Positions 1 to 7,513 of a DNA stretch of 64,000 nucleotides are shown here, one piece after another. Both the position numbers and the translations under genes were made by a program. The notes below the pieces were generated by a model. It did no database searches and had not been told where the DNA came from. It saw only the letters and a list, made by a program, of their open reading frames with translations. Every line of letters starts with the position of its first letter. Position 1 is the first letter of the stretch. This stretch comes from Halorussus ruber (lineage in GTDB: Archaea; Halobacteriota; Halobacteria; Halobacteriales; Haladaptataceae): positions 186,001 to 250,000 of the forward strand of contig NZ_SBIT01000009.1 of assembly GCF_004765785.1 (NCBI RefSeq), read 5' to 3'.

Positions 1-714
1 GGCTTCGAGGTCGGGAGCCACGAACTCGTGGGCGTCGAGGCGCTTGCCCTCGTCGCCCCCTTCGACGCGGTAGACGACGTAGCCCCGGAGTTCGCCGTCT
101 CTCTCCCAGCCGTAGGCGTAGGGGTCGGTCCGCCAACTGCCGAGGGTGCGCTCGCGCCACCACTCCTCGGTGCGCTCGATGGAGAGTTCGTAGCCCTCGT
201 TGTCGGCGGCGAGAATTTCCGCGAGGCGCTCGTACTCGTCGGCCTCCACGGAGCGGAACTCCCCGCCAGCGAGAGGAGAGTCCCGAGTGAACGCGAGGGC
301 CTCGGGGTCGCACTCGTAGCGAGTCCACTTGGTCGCCAGTCCCCAGCCCTGTCGCTCGTAGAAGGGATGCTCGAACGCCCAGAGCGCCGTCAGAAAGGCC
401 CCGCGCTCGCGGTACTCCGACAGCGACTCCGCGAGGAGGCGGGTGACGTTGCCCTCCCGGCGGTGGTCCGGCGGCGAGGCCACCGCCGACAGGCCGGGCA
501 TCTCGAACTGCTGGCCCCGGAGCGAGGTCTGGAACCAGTGGTGAGCGCAGACGCAGAGCATCTCGTCGCCGTCGAGCAGGACCCTGTCCGCGCCGGGTTG
601 CTCGTCGGGGTCCCACTCGTAGTCGTCCTGCGGCCCCTCTTGGAGGTTGAAAGCGTAGTGGAGGAACTCCTGAAACTCCTCCTTCCGGTCGTCCGGAAGT
701 TCGCGGTAGTCCAT
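1..714 (-). CDS. GNAT N-acetyltransferase, Eis-like, C-terminus cut by window edge
   Basis: The minus strand is open from an ATG at 712-714 to the first base of the window (238 codons, no stop). The protein starts MDYRELPDDRKEEFQEF and contains SAVASPPDHRREGNVTRLL followed by AFEHPFYERQGWG. That is the layout of the acetyl-CoA pyrophosphate-binding loop and following strand of Eis/COG4552-type GNAT proteins, in which a PxxRxxG-like loop binds acetyl-CoA and FYxxxGW follows. Eis-type proteins are about 400 residues, so the C-terminal SCP2-like half should lie outside the window. The substrate cannot be told. The competing plus-strand reading frame over the same bases is a GC-rich shadow. Confidence 0.75.
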   Translation of the reverse strand, partial: MDYRELPDDRKEEFQEFLHYAFNLQEGPQDDYEWDPDEQPGADRVLLDGDEMLCVCAHHWFQTSLRGQQFEMPGLSAVASPPDHRREGNVTRLLAESLSEYRERGAFLTALWAFEHPFYERQGWGLATKWTRYECDPEALAFTRDSPLAGGEFRSVEADEYERLAEILAADNEGYELSIERTEEWWRERTLGSWRTDPYAYGWERDGELRGYVVYRVEGGDEGKRLDAHEFVAPDLEA

Positions 715-818
715 ACCGAAGGGCGCGTTCGGGCCGGACAAATAGGTTGCTCAGGTGTGTGACGAGTTCGCAACCCTAAATCACGAAGAATTTTGTCGCC
801 TGCGCGTCACTCCGAGGT

Positions 819-1109
819 ATGTCCTCCGAAGACGCATCCGCCACGGATACGCCCCGAATCTCTGCCCGCGACGCGCTCGACTACGCGACCCACGACGAAC
901 TGCTGAAACTCTACGGCGTCCTCGTCGTCGGGTGGATCGGAATGCTCTTCGGCCAGTTCGTCTCCGGGACCGCAGGCAACCCGTTCGCCCGCCTCATCGG
1001 CCTGTTCGTCGTCCTCGGAGGCGTCCTCGCGTTTCTGGTCGGCGTCGTCGCAATCGTCCGCAAACTGCTGGTCGATAGGCGGGAGGCCAGCGAAAGGCCC
1101 CGGAGCTAG
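819..1109 (+). CDS. Small two-helix membrane protein
   Basis: This 96-residue protein has a polar start (about residues 1-30) and two hydrophobic segments, roughly 32-52 (LYGVLVVGWIGMLFGQFVSG) and 58-84 (ARLIGLFVVLGGVLAFLVGV), then a short basic-acidic tail. No catalytic motif is visible and I do not recognise the family. It converges on the old yellow enzyme gene, and the two coding regions overlap by four bases at 1106-1109. A role in the membrane is all that can be inferred. Confidence 0.6.
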   Translation: MSSEDASATDTPRISARDALDYATHDELLKLYGVLVVGWIGMLFGQFVSGTAGNPFARLIGLFVVLGGVLAFLVGVVAIVRKLLVDRREASERPRS

Positions 1110-2203
1110 TTTCCGACTGCGCGCCGGTACTGAATCGGCCACTCGACGTCCTCGTCCGCACCCAACTCCTCGGCGGCGTGGAGCGCGAAGTAGGGGTCTC
1201 GGAGGTGTTCCCGGCCGACGATGGCGAGGTCGGCGCGCTCGTTCCGAATCAGCGCGTCGGCCTGCGCGGGTTCGGAAATCCCGCCGACAGCGCCGACGAG
1301 CGCGTCGGTCTCCTCGGCCACGCGCTCGGCGTAGCGCACCTGATAGTTGGGTCCTGTCTGGGGAATCTGCTGGTCGGGGTGGATTCCCCCGGCACTCACG
1401 TCGATGAGGTCCGCGCCAGCGTCGGCGAGGAGGGGCGCGAGTCGGGCGGTCTCCTCGGCGGTCCACGACTCGCGGTCGGGGAGCCAGTCGGTCGCCGAGA
1501 CCCGGACGAACACCGGTTTGTCGTCGGGCCAGACCGCTCGGACCTCGGAGACGATTTCGCGGACGAGGCGGGTTCGGCCCTCGAAGTCGCCGCCGTACTC
1601 GTCCTCGCGGCGGTTCGTCGCGGGCGAGAGGAACTCGTGGAGGAGATACCCGTGGGCGGCGTGGACCTCTGCAATCTCGAAGCCAGCGTCGAGGGCGCGC
1701 TCGGCCCCGGTGACGAAGGCGTCTTTGACCGCGGCGATGTCGTCGTCAGTCATCTGCTTCGTCACGGGCGGTTCGTCTTCGTCGAAGGGGTAGGGAACCG
1801 CGCTCGGCGCGAGGGTCTCCCAGCCGCCCTCGTCGGGTTGGAGGGGAACGCTGCCGTCCCACGGCGGCGTCTTGCTGGCCTTCCGCCCGGCGTGGGCCAA
1901 CTGGATTGCCGGGGTCGCGCCGCGCTCGGCGATGAAGTCGGCGATGGGCGCGAGCGCCTCGGCGTGGTCGTCGCTCCAGATGCCGAGGTCGTCGGGCGAG
2001 ATTCGGCCGCGGGGTTCGACCGCGGTCGCCTCGGTCATCACGATGCCCGCGCCCCCGGTGGCTCGACTCCCGAGGTGGACCTCGTGCCAGTCGGTGGCCA
2101 GACCGTCGCCGTCGCAGGAGTACTGGCACATCGGCGACACCATCACGCGGTTTCGGACTTCGGTTCCGCGAATCGACAGCGGACTGAAGAGATGGTCGCT
2201 CAT
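1106..2203 (-). CDS. NADH:flavin oxidoreductase, old yellow enzyme (YqjM class)
   Basis: 365 residues, the usual length for the thermophilic-like YqjM class of old yellow enzymes. These are FMN enzymes that reduce activated C=C bonds (enones, nitro compounds) with NAD(P)H. Visible class markers are the N-terminal VSPMCQYS with the redox-tuning Cys, TEATAVEPRGRISPDDLGIW, IQLAHAGRKAS, the active-site pair in AEVHAAHGYLLHEFLSP, the NRREDEYGG segment, and the C-terminal FMN phosphate site (LAIVGREHLRDPYFA). The start at 2203 gives a normal N-terminus. Cytosolic; the physiological substrate is unknown. No operon partner is evident. Confidence 0.93.
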   Translation of the reverse strand: MSDHLFSPLSIRGTEVRNRVMVSPMCQYSCDGDGLATDWHEVHLGSRATGGAGIVMTEATAVEPRGRISPDDLGIWSDDHAEALAPIADFIAERGATPAIQLAHAGRKASKTPPWDGSVPLQPDEGGWETLAPSAVPYPFDEDEPPVTKQMTDDDIAAVKDAFVTGAERALDAGFEIAEVHAAHGYLLHEFLSPATNRREDEYGGDFEGRTRLVREIVSEVRAVWPDDKPVFVRVSATDWLPDRESWTAEETARLAPLLADAGADLIDVSAGGIHPDQQIPQTGPNYQVRYAERVAEETDALVGAVGGISEPAQADALIRNERADLAIVGREHLRDPYFALHAAEELGADEDVEWPIQYRRAVGN

Positions 2204-2329
2204 CGACCCACACTCGGGGCGGGGAATCTGAAAGGTCTCCGCTCGCCCACGTTTCTTGCCGAGGGTTCAGCCGTCGCTTTTCAACCCTCCGAAATACTTA
2301 TTGCACTTCTAGCCGTTATTGGTGAATCA

Positions 2330-3109
2330 ATGTGTGGGGAGGAACGAAGGGGGAGTTCGAAAGCGACAGCGCGATTTCGGCATCGGTTGGCCGACCTCAA
2401 GCGAAACGGGTGTAACATCCTACTCGTCGGCACCGACGCGCTGGATTCGGCCTGTCAGCGACTCTTGGGGGAGTCGAGCGCCGGGCCTCGGTATCGACTG
2501 TTCGTAACGACAGACACCCGACCGCCGAGAGCGCACGCGAGGCTCAAATCGGTCCAGTCGGGGCCGTACACCGACGCCGCCGCGGTTATCGACTGGGACG
2601 CCGACGTCCGGGGCGGGACCGCGACCGACTGTGGCGGGCCTGAGTCCGGCGAGTCTGACTCGGGAAGACCCGACCGCGACGACGTCGATTCGCTCGGTGG
2701 GCCCGGATTTCGGGACTCCAGCGGACCGCAGTTCCACCAGTACGCGGTCGAGAGCGACGACCTCCGGGACCTCGGGACCGCAGTCGAGGAGACCATCGAG
2801 GAGTTCGACGACGAGTCCGGCGGTCTCTCGCCCGCAGAGCTACGGCTCTGCTTCGACTCGATTACGCCGCTGGTCGCCGACCGCGAGGGCCGGGACGTAC
2901 GCCGGTTCCTGCTCGGACTCACCGAGACGGTCGAGAAGTTCGACGGGATGGCCCACTATCATCTGCCCAGCGAGTACGGGTCCGAGACGGTCGAGGAGTT
3001 GGAGACGCTGTTCGACGCGGTCGTAGAGGTCCGGCACGCAGACAGCGAGGTAGAGCAACGCTGGCACCTGCAGGACCCCAAAATCACGACCGACTGGGTG
3101 CCGCTGTAG
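2330..3109 (+). CDS. DUF7504-like haloarchaeal protein
   Basis: 259 residues from an ATG at 2330; a TATA-like aatacttatt lies about 30 bases upstream. The N-terminal CNILLVGTDA and the C-terminal ETVEELETLFDAVVEVR match the protein at 57658-58755 (NVLLLAPLT..., ETINTLKSLFDAVVEVS), so the two are paralogs. I associate this pattern with the haloarchaeal DUF7504 family, a fold that recalls a RecA/KaiC core without a Walker A motif; this assignment is from memory. A charged low-complexity linker sits at about residues 100-140. No DNA-binding domain is attached here, unlike the copy at 57.7 kb. Its role is unknown; signalling is plausible. It runs into the convergent gene at 3118, with a T-run at 3114-3118. 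Confidence 0.7.
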   Translation: MCGEERRGSSKATARFRHRLADLKRNGCNILLVGTDALDSACQRLLGESSAGPRYRLFVTTDTRPPRAHARLKSVQSGPYTDAAAVIDWDADVRGGTATDCGGPESGESDSGRPDRDDVDSLGGPGFRDSSGPQFHQYAVESDDLRDLGTAVEETIEEFDDESGGLSPAELRLCFDSITPLVADREGRDVRRFLLGLTETVEKFDGMAHYHLPSEYGSETVEELETLFDAVVEVRHADSEVEQRWHLQDPKITTDWVPL

Positions 3110-3120
3110 CCGCTTTTTCA
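3110..3120 (+). terminator. T-run after the DUF7504-like gene
   Basis: Directly after the stop codon at 3107-3109 the plus strand reads ccgctttttca. Archaeal transcription ends at such U-tracts, and here the run lies between two convergent genes. Confidence 0.35.
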
Positions 3121-3867
3121 CCCCTTCGCGCCGCTCCCCGCGGCGACTGTCCGGTCGCGCTCGCGGCCGACGTACCACCGGTAGTCTTCGAGGAGTCGCT
3201 TCCAGACCTTCGGGTCGCCCCCCGGCGAGTCCCGATTGATTTTGCGTATCCGGCGGAGGTCGCGCTCGCCGAGTCGGTCGAAGTGGGGCTTGCCGAGCAG
3301 TTCCCGAATGCCGCGGGACTCCTCGGTGCCCTCGATGCGCTGTTTCCGGCGTTCGCGGTCCTCCGCGACGAGTTCGCGGGGGCTGAGGCTGTAGTAGTAC
3401 GACTCGAAGACGGGAAACCACCCCTCGCTGACGGCCCGGTTCGTACAGGCTAGCAGGGTCGAGCGCACGGTCTTTCTGTCTCGCTGGCTCTCGGCCTGTT
3501 CGAGTGCGGATTCGAGGAGGGCGTCGTGGGCCGACAGCAGGGTCCGGAGTTCGCCCACGCAGTCGCCGAGCCGCTCGGCGGTCTCGATGCGGAAGAGTTG
3601 CTCGGCGTTCTCGTCGTGCTTGAGGTACTTGCCCTTGGCGTCGTCCTCGTACTCGCGGGCCTCGAAATAGCTCTCGTTGAGACTGACCAAGGCTTTGAGG
3701 TAGGCCGACTTCTCCGCGTCGGCGTCGACGGGCAGGCGGACGACTTTCTGGCCCGCCGACGAGAGCGCTTCGAGAAATCGCTCGCCGTTGTAGCGGACGT
3801 AGCCGTGACGCCCGTCGTTCTCCTCGACGAGATATTTCGAACCCGTGAAGAACGCTTTCGACACCAT
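3118..3867 (-). CDS. Hypothetical protein, haloarchaeal, soluble
   Basis: 249 residues starting MVSKAFFTGSKYLVEENDGRHG. It is rich in charged residues and mostly helical by composition, with no signal peptide or membrane segment. Two cysteines are present (GDCVGELR, LLACTNRAV). The C-terminal third is basic (DRERRKQRIEG, RDLRRIRKINRD), which could suit nucleic-acid contact, but no known domain is recognised. Codon usage is like its neighbours, so it is probably a real gene. It is transcribed toward the DUF7504-like gene. Confidence 0.6.
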   Translation of the reverse strand: MVSKAFFTGSKYLVEENDGRHGYVRYNGERFLEALSSAGQKVVRLPVDADAEKSAYLKALVSLNESYFEAREYEDDAKGKYLKHDENAEQLFRIETAERLGDCVGELRTLLSAHDALLESALEQAESQRDRKTVRSTLLACTNRAVSEGWFPVFESYYYSLSPRELVAEDRERRKQRIEGTEESRGIRELLGKPHFDRLGERDLRRIRKINRDSPGGDPKVWKRLLEDYRWYVGRERDRTVAAGSGAKG

Positions 3868-3961
3868 CGAGCGTTATTCGTTAGAAAAAGTCACGTGGTA
3901 ATAAACCTCTCGCGGATTATCAACCGCGAGAATCGACCGGGGTAGCGAGATTTCGGGAGGA

Positions 3962-4495
3962 CTACCAGAGCGTCAGCGAGTCGTGGGCCAGAAAGCCGTC
4001 GATGGCGTGGGCGTCGGATTCGAGGTCAACCAACTGCTCGCGGAGCAGGTGGCCCGTGGCGTGGTCGCCGAGGCTCTCGGCCAGTTGGATGTGACTGCTG
4101 ACGCTCTCGATGAGGTCGCCGTAGGCTTCGAGGTCGCTTTCGAGCGAGGCCCGCACGTCGTAGACGTCCTCGCCCTCGAAGGGGACCGGACTGTGGCGCT
4201 CCAGCGCGGCCGGACCGCTCACGGGCACGCCGCCGATTTCGCCGATTCGCCGGGCGAGCGCGTCGGCGCGCTCCTCGGCCCTGCCTGCGGCCTCGCCGAA
4301 AAACCGGTCGAGGTCACGCGCCTGCGCTCCGGCGACGGTCCAGTAGTGCTTGCGGAGCTGGTGATAGAGGACGTACGTCGCCGCGAGGTCGGCGTTCAGC
4401 GCCTCCACGACCTGCTGGGCCTTCTCGGAGTCGAATCGGACGGCGTTGCCCTCGACGGTGCCCGCCTGCTGGCGTACCTGTCGCTGTTGACTCAT
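3962..4495 (-). CDS. dps: Dps-family ferritin (DpsA-like)
   Basis: 177 residues, the length of haloarchaeal DpsA. The helix A motif DLAATYVLYHQLRKHYWTVAG is followed by FFGEAAGRAEERADALARRI and C-terminal LGDHATGHLLREQL. Dps proteins form dodecamers that oxidise Fe(II) with peroxide and store it, protecting DNA. His45, His50, Glu68 and Asp78 are at or near positions expected for the intersubunit ferroxidase centre. The second conserved His (DLH in the DpsA that I remember from Halobacterium) is Asp63 here, so iron chemistry may differ. It has its own promoter with a Shine-Dalgarno sequence. A second, unrelated mini-ferritin is encoded at 53700. Confidence 0.88.
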   Translation of the reverse strand: MSQQRQVRQQAGTVEGNAVRFDSEKAQQVVEALNADLAATYVLYHQLRKHYWTVAGAQARDLDRFFGEAAGRAEERADALARRIGEIGGVPVSGPAALERHSPVPFEGEDVYDVRASLESDLEAYGDLIESVSSHIQLAESLGDHATGHLLREQLVDLESDAHAIDGFLAHDSLTLW

Positions 4496-4545
4496 GCTAA
4501 TTCTCCTCCTGCACCGGGTACCATCGGCGGGCGCTTAAGCCTACT
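4493..4545 (-). promoter_or_regulatory. dps promoter with Shine-Dalgarno leader
   Basis: On the minus strand CTTAAG (4534-4539) is placed as a TATA box about 40 bases before the ATG at 4495. GGAGGAG lies at 4503-4509, 8-14 bases before the start. A leader with a strong Shine-Dalgarno match is uncommon among haloarchaeal genes, which are mostly leaderless, so dps may be translated by a different initiation route from its neighbours. Confidence 0.5.
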
Positions 4546-4559
4546 CGCGGATTGGAGGC

Positions 4560-4930
4560 CTTCGGAACGTTTCGTGTGGGAATCGTAGGAGTGGATGGGA
4601 CCGAGGAGGTAGGCGAGAACCGCAGAAGCGGACGGGAACCGCAGGAGTAAACAGGACCGCGATGTCCTCGAAAGCCCTCGCGCGGTTCGCCCTTTCAGTC
4701 CGCCGAGGTGGTGGATTTTCCGGCCCGGCGCGCGCTGGCGCGGCCTCCGTGCCGCGCCATCGGCGTGCGAGGGATGAGTAGCGCAGGCCGAAGGCCGAGC
4801 AACGCAGTCGGTTGGGGAGGGTGTGGTTCGCTGTAGCGGTGCGGTAGACGCCTAGGCTTCGGGAGTAGCTAGCTACTGCTCGGCTTCTCCAGTAGCGCCG
4901 ACAAATCAATCCCACTCCGTCACGAGACTC
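4560..4930. repeat. Intergenic structured repeats: short form of family A and full family B
   Basis: No credible gene lies between dps and the nitrilase gene (4496-4995). Bases 4664-4704 (ctcgaaagccctcgc ... gccctttcagtcc) are the two ends of repeat family A joined with almost no interior, in minus orientation. Bases 4721-4880 are a plus-oriented family B copy. It has a hairpin with arms GGCGCGGC/GCCGCGCC at 4737-4758, then the shared blocks cggttggggaggg, cctaggcttcgg and gtagctagct. The same blocks recur near 22.3, 35.3 and 55.9 kb. Bases 4930-4995 are AT-rich without a recognisable signal. Confidence 0.7.
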
Positions 4931-4995
4931 GTAGAGCAATTAGAACACACAGTAAGAATAACTATTTAATTCCTAAACAAATAATATCAATTCCC

Positions 4996-5853
4996 TCAAT
5001 CCTCTAGAACCGGGATAAACTCACGGCACTCGCGCAAAACCGCAGGGTCCAACTCCGCGAGTAAATCCCGGTCGCTCCGGTTCAACCCGGCCTGCACGCT
5101 CCCGTCCGGCCGGACCACCCGCGAGCGCCCCGCGTACTCGGTCGAATCGCCGACCGTCTTCTCCCCGGTCCGGCCCGCGCCGACGACCCAGCGAACCCCG
5201 TCGAGGGCGCGAGCGCGCAGGAGGAGCTTCCAGTTCTGGCTGTGGGCGGCGGGCCACGCGCCGACGACGAACAGCGCGTCTACCTCGGGCGTGGCGAAGG
5301 CCGCGCTCTCGCCGACGAAGTTGAGGTCGTAGCAGGTGAGCAGGCCCGCGGTGCCGACCGGCGTCTCGACCGTGACGCGCTCGTCGCCCGGTTCGAGGAC
5401 CTCGCGCTCGGTCGCCCAGAGGTGGCGCTTGCGGTAGACCGCCGCGTCGCCGTCAGGGTGAAGGTACGCCGCGGCGTTGTACTGGTGGACAACCGAGTCG
5501 TCCTCCCGCGCTTCCTCCACGAACCCGACCAGAAGCGCGGTGTCCGACTCGGCGGCGAGGTCGCGCAGGCGGGCCAGCACCTCGCCGTCGCGGGCGAGCG
5601 CGACGTCTCGGAGTCGCTCGTCGGCGACGAACCCGGTCAGCGCGTACTCGGGGAACAGCGCCACGTCCACCGAGGAGGGCAGGTCGGCCACGCGCTCCTC
5701 GATTGCGGCGAGGTTCGCGTCCACGTCGAGGTCGGCGACGGCCATCTGGCAGGCCGCAATCGTGGGCGGGGAGGACGAATCCGAGGCGTCGGAGCCAGCG
5801 GGCGTCGTATCAGAGCCAGCGGGCGTCGTATCAGAGCCAGCGGGCGTCGTCAT
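4996..5853 (-). CDS. Carbon-nitrogen hydrolase (nitrilase superfamily)
   Basis: 285 residues with the three catalytic residues of the superfamily in their usual contexts: Glu69 in ALFPEYALTG, Lys142 in VYRKRHLW and Cys174 in LLTCYDLNF. Such enzymes hydrolyse amides (amidases, omega-amidases, carbamoylases) by a thioester route; the substrate cannot be assigned. Residues 2-22 are three copies of TTPAGSD followed by a Ser/Asp-rich stretch, encoded by a 21-bp tandem repeat. The conserved domain begins at about residue 30 (TIAACQMAVADLD), so the true start may vary or the repeat is a dispensable tail. Cytosolic. Confidence 0.9.
   Translation of the reverse strand: MTTPAGSDTTPAGSDTTPAGSDASDSSSPPTIAACQMAVADLDVDANLAAIEERVADLPSSVDVALFPEYALTGFVADERLRDVALARDGEVLARLRDLAAESDTALLVGFVEEAREDDSVVHQYNAAAYLHPDGDAAVYRKRHLWATEREVLEPGDERVTVETPVGTAGLLTCYDLNFVGESAAFATPEVDALFVVGAWPAAHSQNWKLLLRARALDGVRWVVGAGRTGEKTVGDSTEYAGRSRVVRPDGSVQAGLNRSDRDLLAELDPAVLRECREFIPVLED
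5792..5853 (-). repeat. 21-bp in-frame tandem repeat at the 5' end of the nitrilase gene
   Basis: The unit gagccagcgggcgtcgtatc starts at 5792, 5813 and 5834 (period 21). It encodes TTPAGSD three times at the N-terminus. A similar 21-bp triplication begins the GH5-like gene at 8806. Confidence 0.9.
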
Positions 5854-5885
5854 GGTCGGGTGGTGGCGAGCGCGGGAGAAAAGCG

Positions 5886-5960
5886 GTCTGGAATCGGGGT
5901 AACGGGCGAAGCCGTCTGGAATCGGGGCATCGGCGAAGCCGCCTGGAATCGCGGCGGTCC
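5886..5960. repeat. 27/28-bp intergenic tandem repeat
   Basis: Three degenerate copies of a unit beginning gtctggaatcgggg and ending ggcgaagcc start at 5886, 5914 and 5941. They lie between the divergent nitrilase and aldehyde dehydrogenase genes. They are contiguous, with no unique spacers, so this is not a CRISPR. Confidence 0.8.
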
Positions 5961-6054
5961 GGTCAGAAACTCCGACGGCGAGACGCGAGTATCGCTATCG
6001 TCATTAATCCGATTTTGAGTAAATATTTTACCCACGGAGCGCCAAGTGGTGGGT

Positions 6055-7485
6055 ATGTCACAACAACCGCTCCAGCGTCGAGAACGCCTCTACATCGACG
6101 GCGAATGGCTCGACGCCGACGACGTACTCGAAGTCACCGACCTCGCGGACGGCGGGACGTTCGCGCAGGTCGCCGCTGCGAGCCCCGAGCAGGCCGACGA
6201 CGCGCTGGCCGCCGCGCAGGCCGCACAGGTCGAGATGCGCGAGACGACCATCCCCCAGCGCACCGAGTGGTTGGACCAGATTGCGGACGGACTCCTGGAG
6301 CGCAAGGAGGAACTCGCCGAGGTCATCGTCCGCGAGGCGGGCAAGCCCATCTCCTCGGCCCGCGGCGAGGTCGAGTCGGCCGCCGAGCGGTTCCGCCGCG
6401 CGAAGGAGGAGATTCGCGCGCTCAAGGGCGAGTTCCGCGAGGGGACGACCGCCGGACACGAGGGCTGGAAGGCCATCGTCAAGCACGAGCCGATCGGCAC
6501 CGTGCTGGCGATTACGCCCTACAACTACCCGGTCTCGACCACGGCGCTGTCGGTCGCGCCCGCCATCGCCGCCGGGAACTCGGTCATCCTCAAGCCCGCC
6601 AGCGACACGCCCGTCAGCGCCGCGATTCTGTCGGAAGTCGTCTCCGAACTCGACATGCCCGACGGCGCGTTCAACTTCGTGTCGGGTCGCGCGAGCGAAA
6701 TCGGCGACGTCCTCTCGGGCGACGACCGAATCAACGCCATCTCGATGACCGGGTCGAGCGGCGCGGGCAAGCACGTCGCCAAGGAGAGCGGCATGGTAAA
6801 TCTCCACATGGAGCTTGGCGGGAACGCCCCCGCAGTCGTCTTCCCCGACGCCGACTTGGGCGACGTGGCGGGCCAGTGCGCCAAGGGGTCGTTCAAGTAC
6901 GCCGGTCAGCGATGTTCCGCGGTGAGCCGAGTGCTGGCCCACGAGGAGGTCCACGACGACGTGGTGGACCTCCTCGAAGCCGAGATGGATAGCTGGCAAC
7001 CCGGCGACCTCTTCGAGGAGGACACCACGATGGGGCCGCTCATCAACGAGGGGCAGGCCGAGTGGGTCGAGGAACTCGTCGAGGACGCCGTCGAGAAGGG
7101 CGCGGACCTCGTCCGCGGCGGCGAGCGCGACGGCATCCACTTCGAGCCGACCCTGCTGGCGAACGTCCCCCACGACGCCCGCATCGTCCACGAGGAGCAG
7201 TTCGGGCCGGTCGCGGCCGTCACGACCTTCGAGGACGAGGAGCAGGCCATCGAGATTGCGAACCGGGGCGAACTCGCGCTCGACGCCGCGGTGTTCACCA
7301 AGGATTACGACCGCGCGATGGGGTTCGGCGAGAAGTTGGACGCTGGCGCGGTCCGCATCAACGGCGCTCCGAGCCACGGCCTCGGCGACATCCCCTTCGG
7401 CGGCAACAAGGCCTCCGGCATCGGTCGGCAGGGGCTTCACACGACCATCGAGGAGATGGTCCGCGAGAAGAGCATCATCCTCTGA
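6055..7485 (+). CDS. Aldehyde dehydrogenase family protein (GapN/lactaldehyde dehydrogenase-like)
   Basis: 476 residues with all class residues: Asn157 in ITPYNYPV, Lys180 in VILKPASDTP, the general base Glu253 in LHMELGGNAP, and the nucleophile Cys287 in GQRCSAVSR. ALDHs oxidise aldehydes to acids with NAD(P)+. The FKYAGQRCSAV context and ITPYNYPVSTTALSVAPAI recall non-phosphorylating glyceraldehyde-3-phosphate and lactaldehyde dehydrogenases, but the substrate is inferred only. ATG 6055 is preferred over an in-frame GTG at 6046, because a TATA-like aaatatttta at 6021-6030 would give a nearly leaderless transcript. Stand-alone transcription unit. Confidence 0.92.
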   Translation: MSQQPLQRRERLYIDGEWLDADDVLEVTDLADGGTFAQVAAASPEQADDALAAAQAAQVEMRETTIPQRTEWLDQIADGLLERKEELAEVIVREAGKPISSARGEVESAAERFRRAKEEIRALKGEFREGTTAGHEGWKAIVKHEPIGTVLAITPYNYPVSTTALSVAPAIAAGNSVILKPASDTPVSAAILSEVVSELDMPDGAFNFVSGRASEIGDVLSGDDRINAISMTGSSGAGKHVAKESGMVNLHMELGGNAPAVVFPDADLGDVAGQCAKGSFKYAGQRCSAVSRVLAHEEVHDDVVDLLEAEMDSWQPGDLFEEDTTMGPLINEGQAEWVEELVEDAVEKGADLVRGGERDGIHFEPTLLANVPHDARIVHEEQFGPVAAVTTFEDEEQAIEIANRGELALDAAVFTKDYDRAMGFGEKLDAGAVRINGAPSHGLGDIPFGGNKASGIGRQGLHTTIEEMVREKSIIL

Positions 7486-7513
7486 AGCGCGGGACAGAAG
7501 CGCGAGGCGGATT

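Noticed and set aside
28-762. 244-codon plus-strand frame over the acetyltransferase gene
   Set aside because: It is antisense to a clear GNAT protein and has no recognisable domain; long frames on both strands are normal in GC-rich haloarchaeal DNA.
4541-4939. 132-codon minus-strand frame between dps and the nitrilase gene
   Set aside because: It runs through the structured repeats; protein composition is not acidic and its start lies inside repeat DNA.
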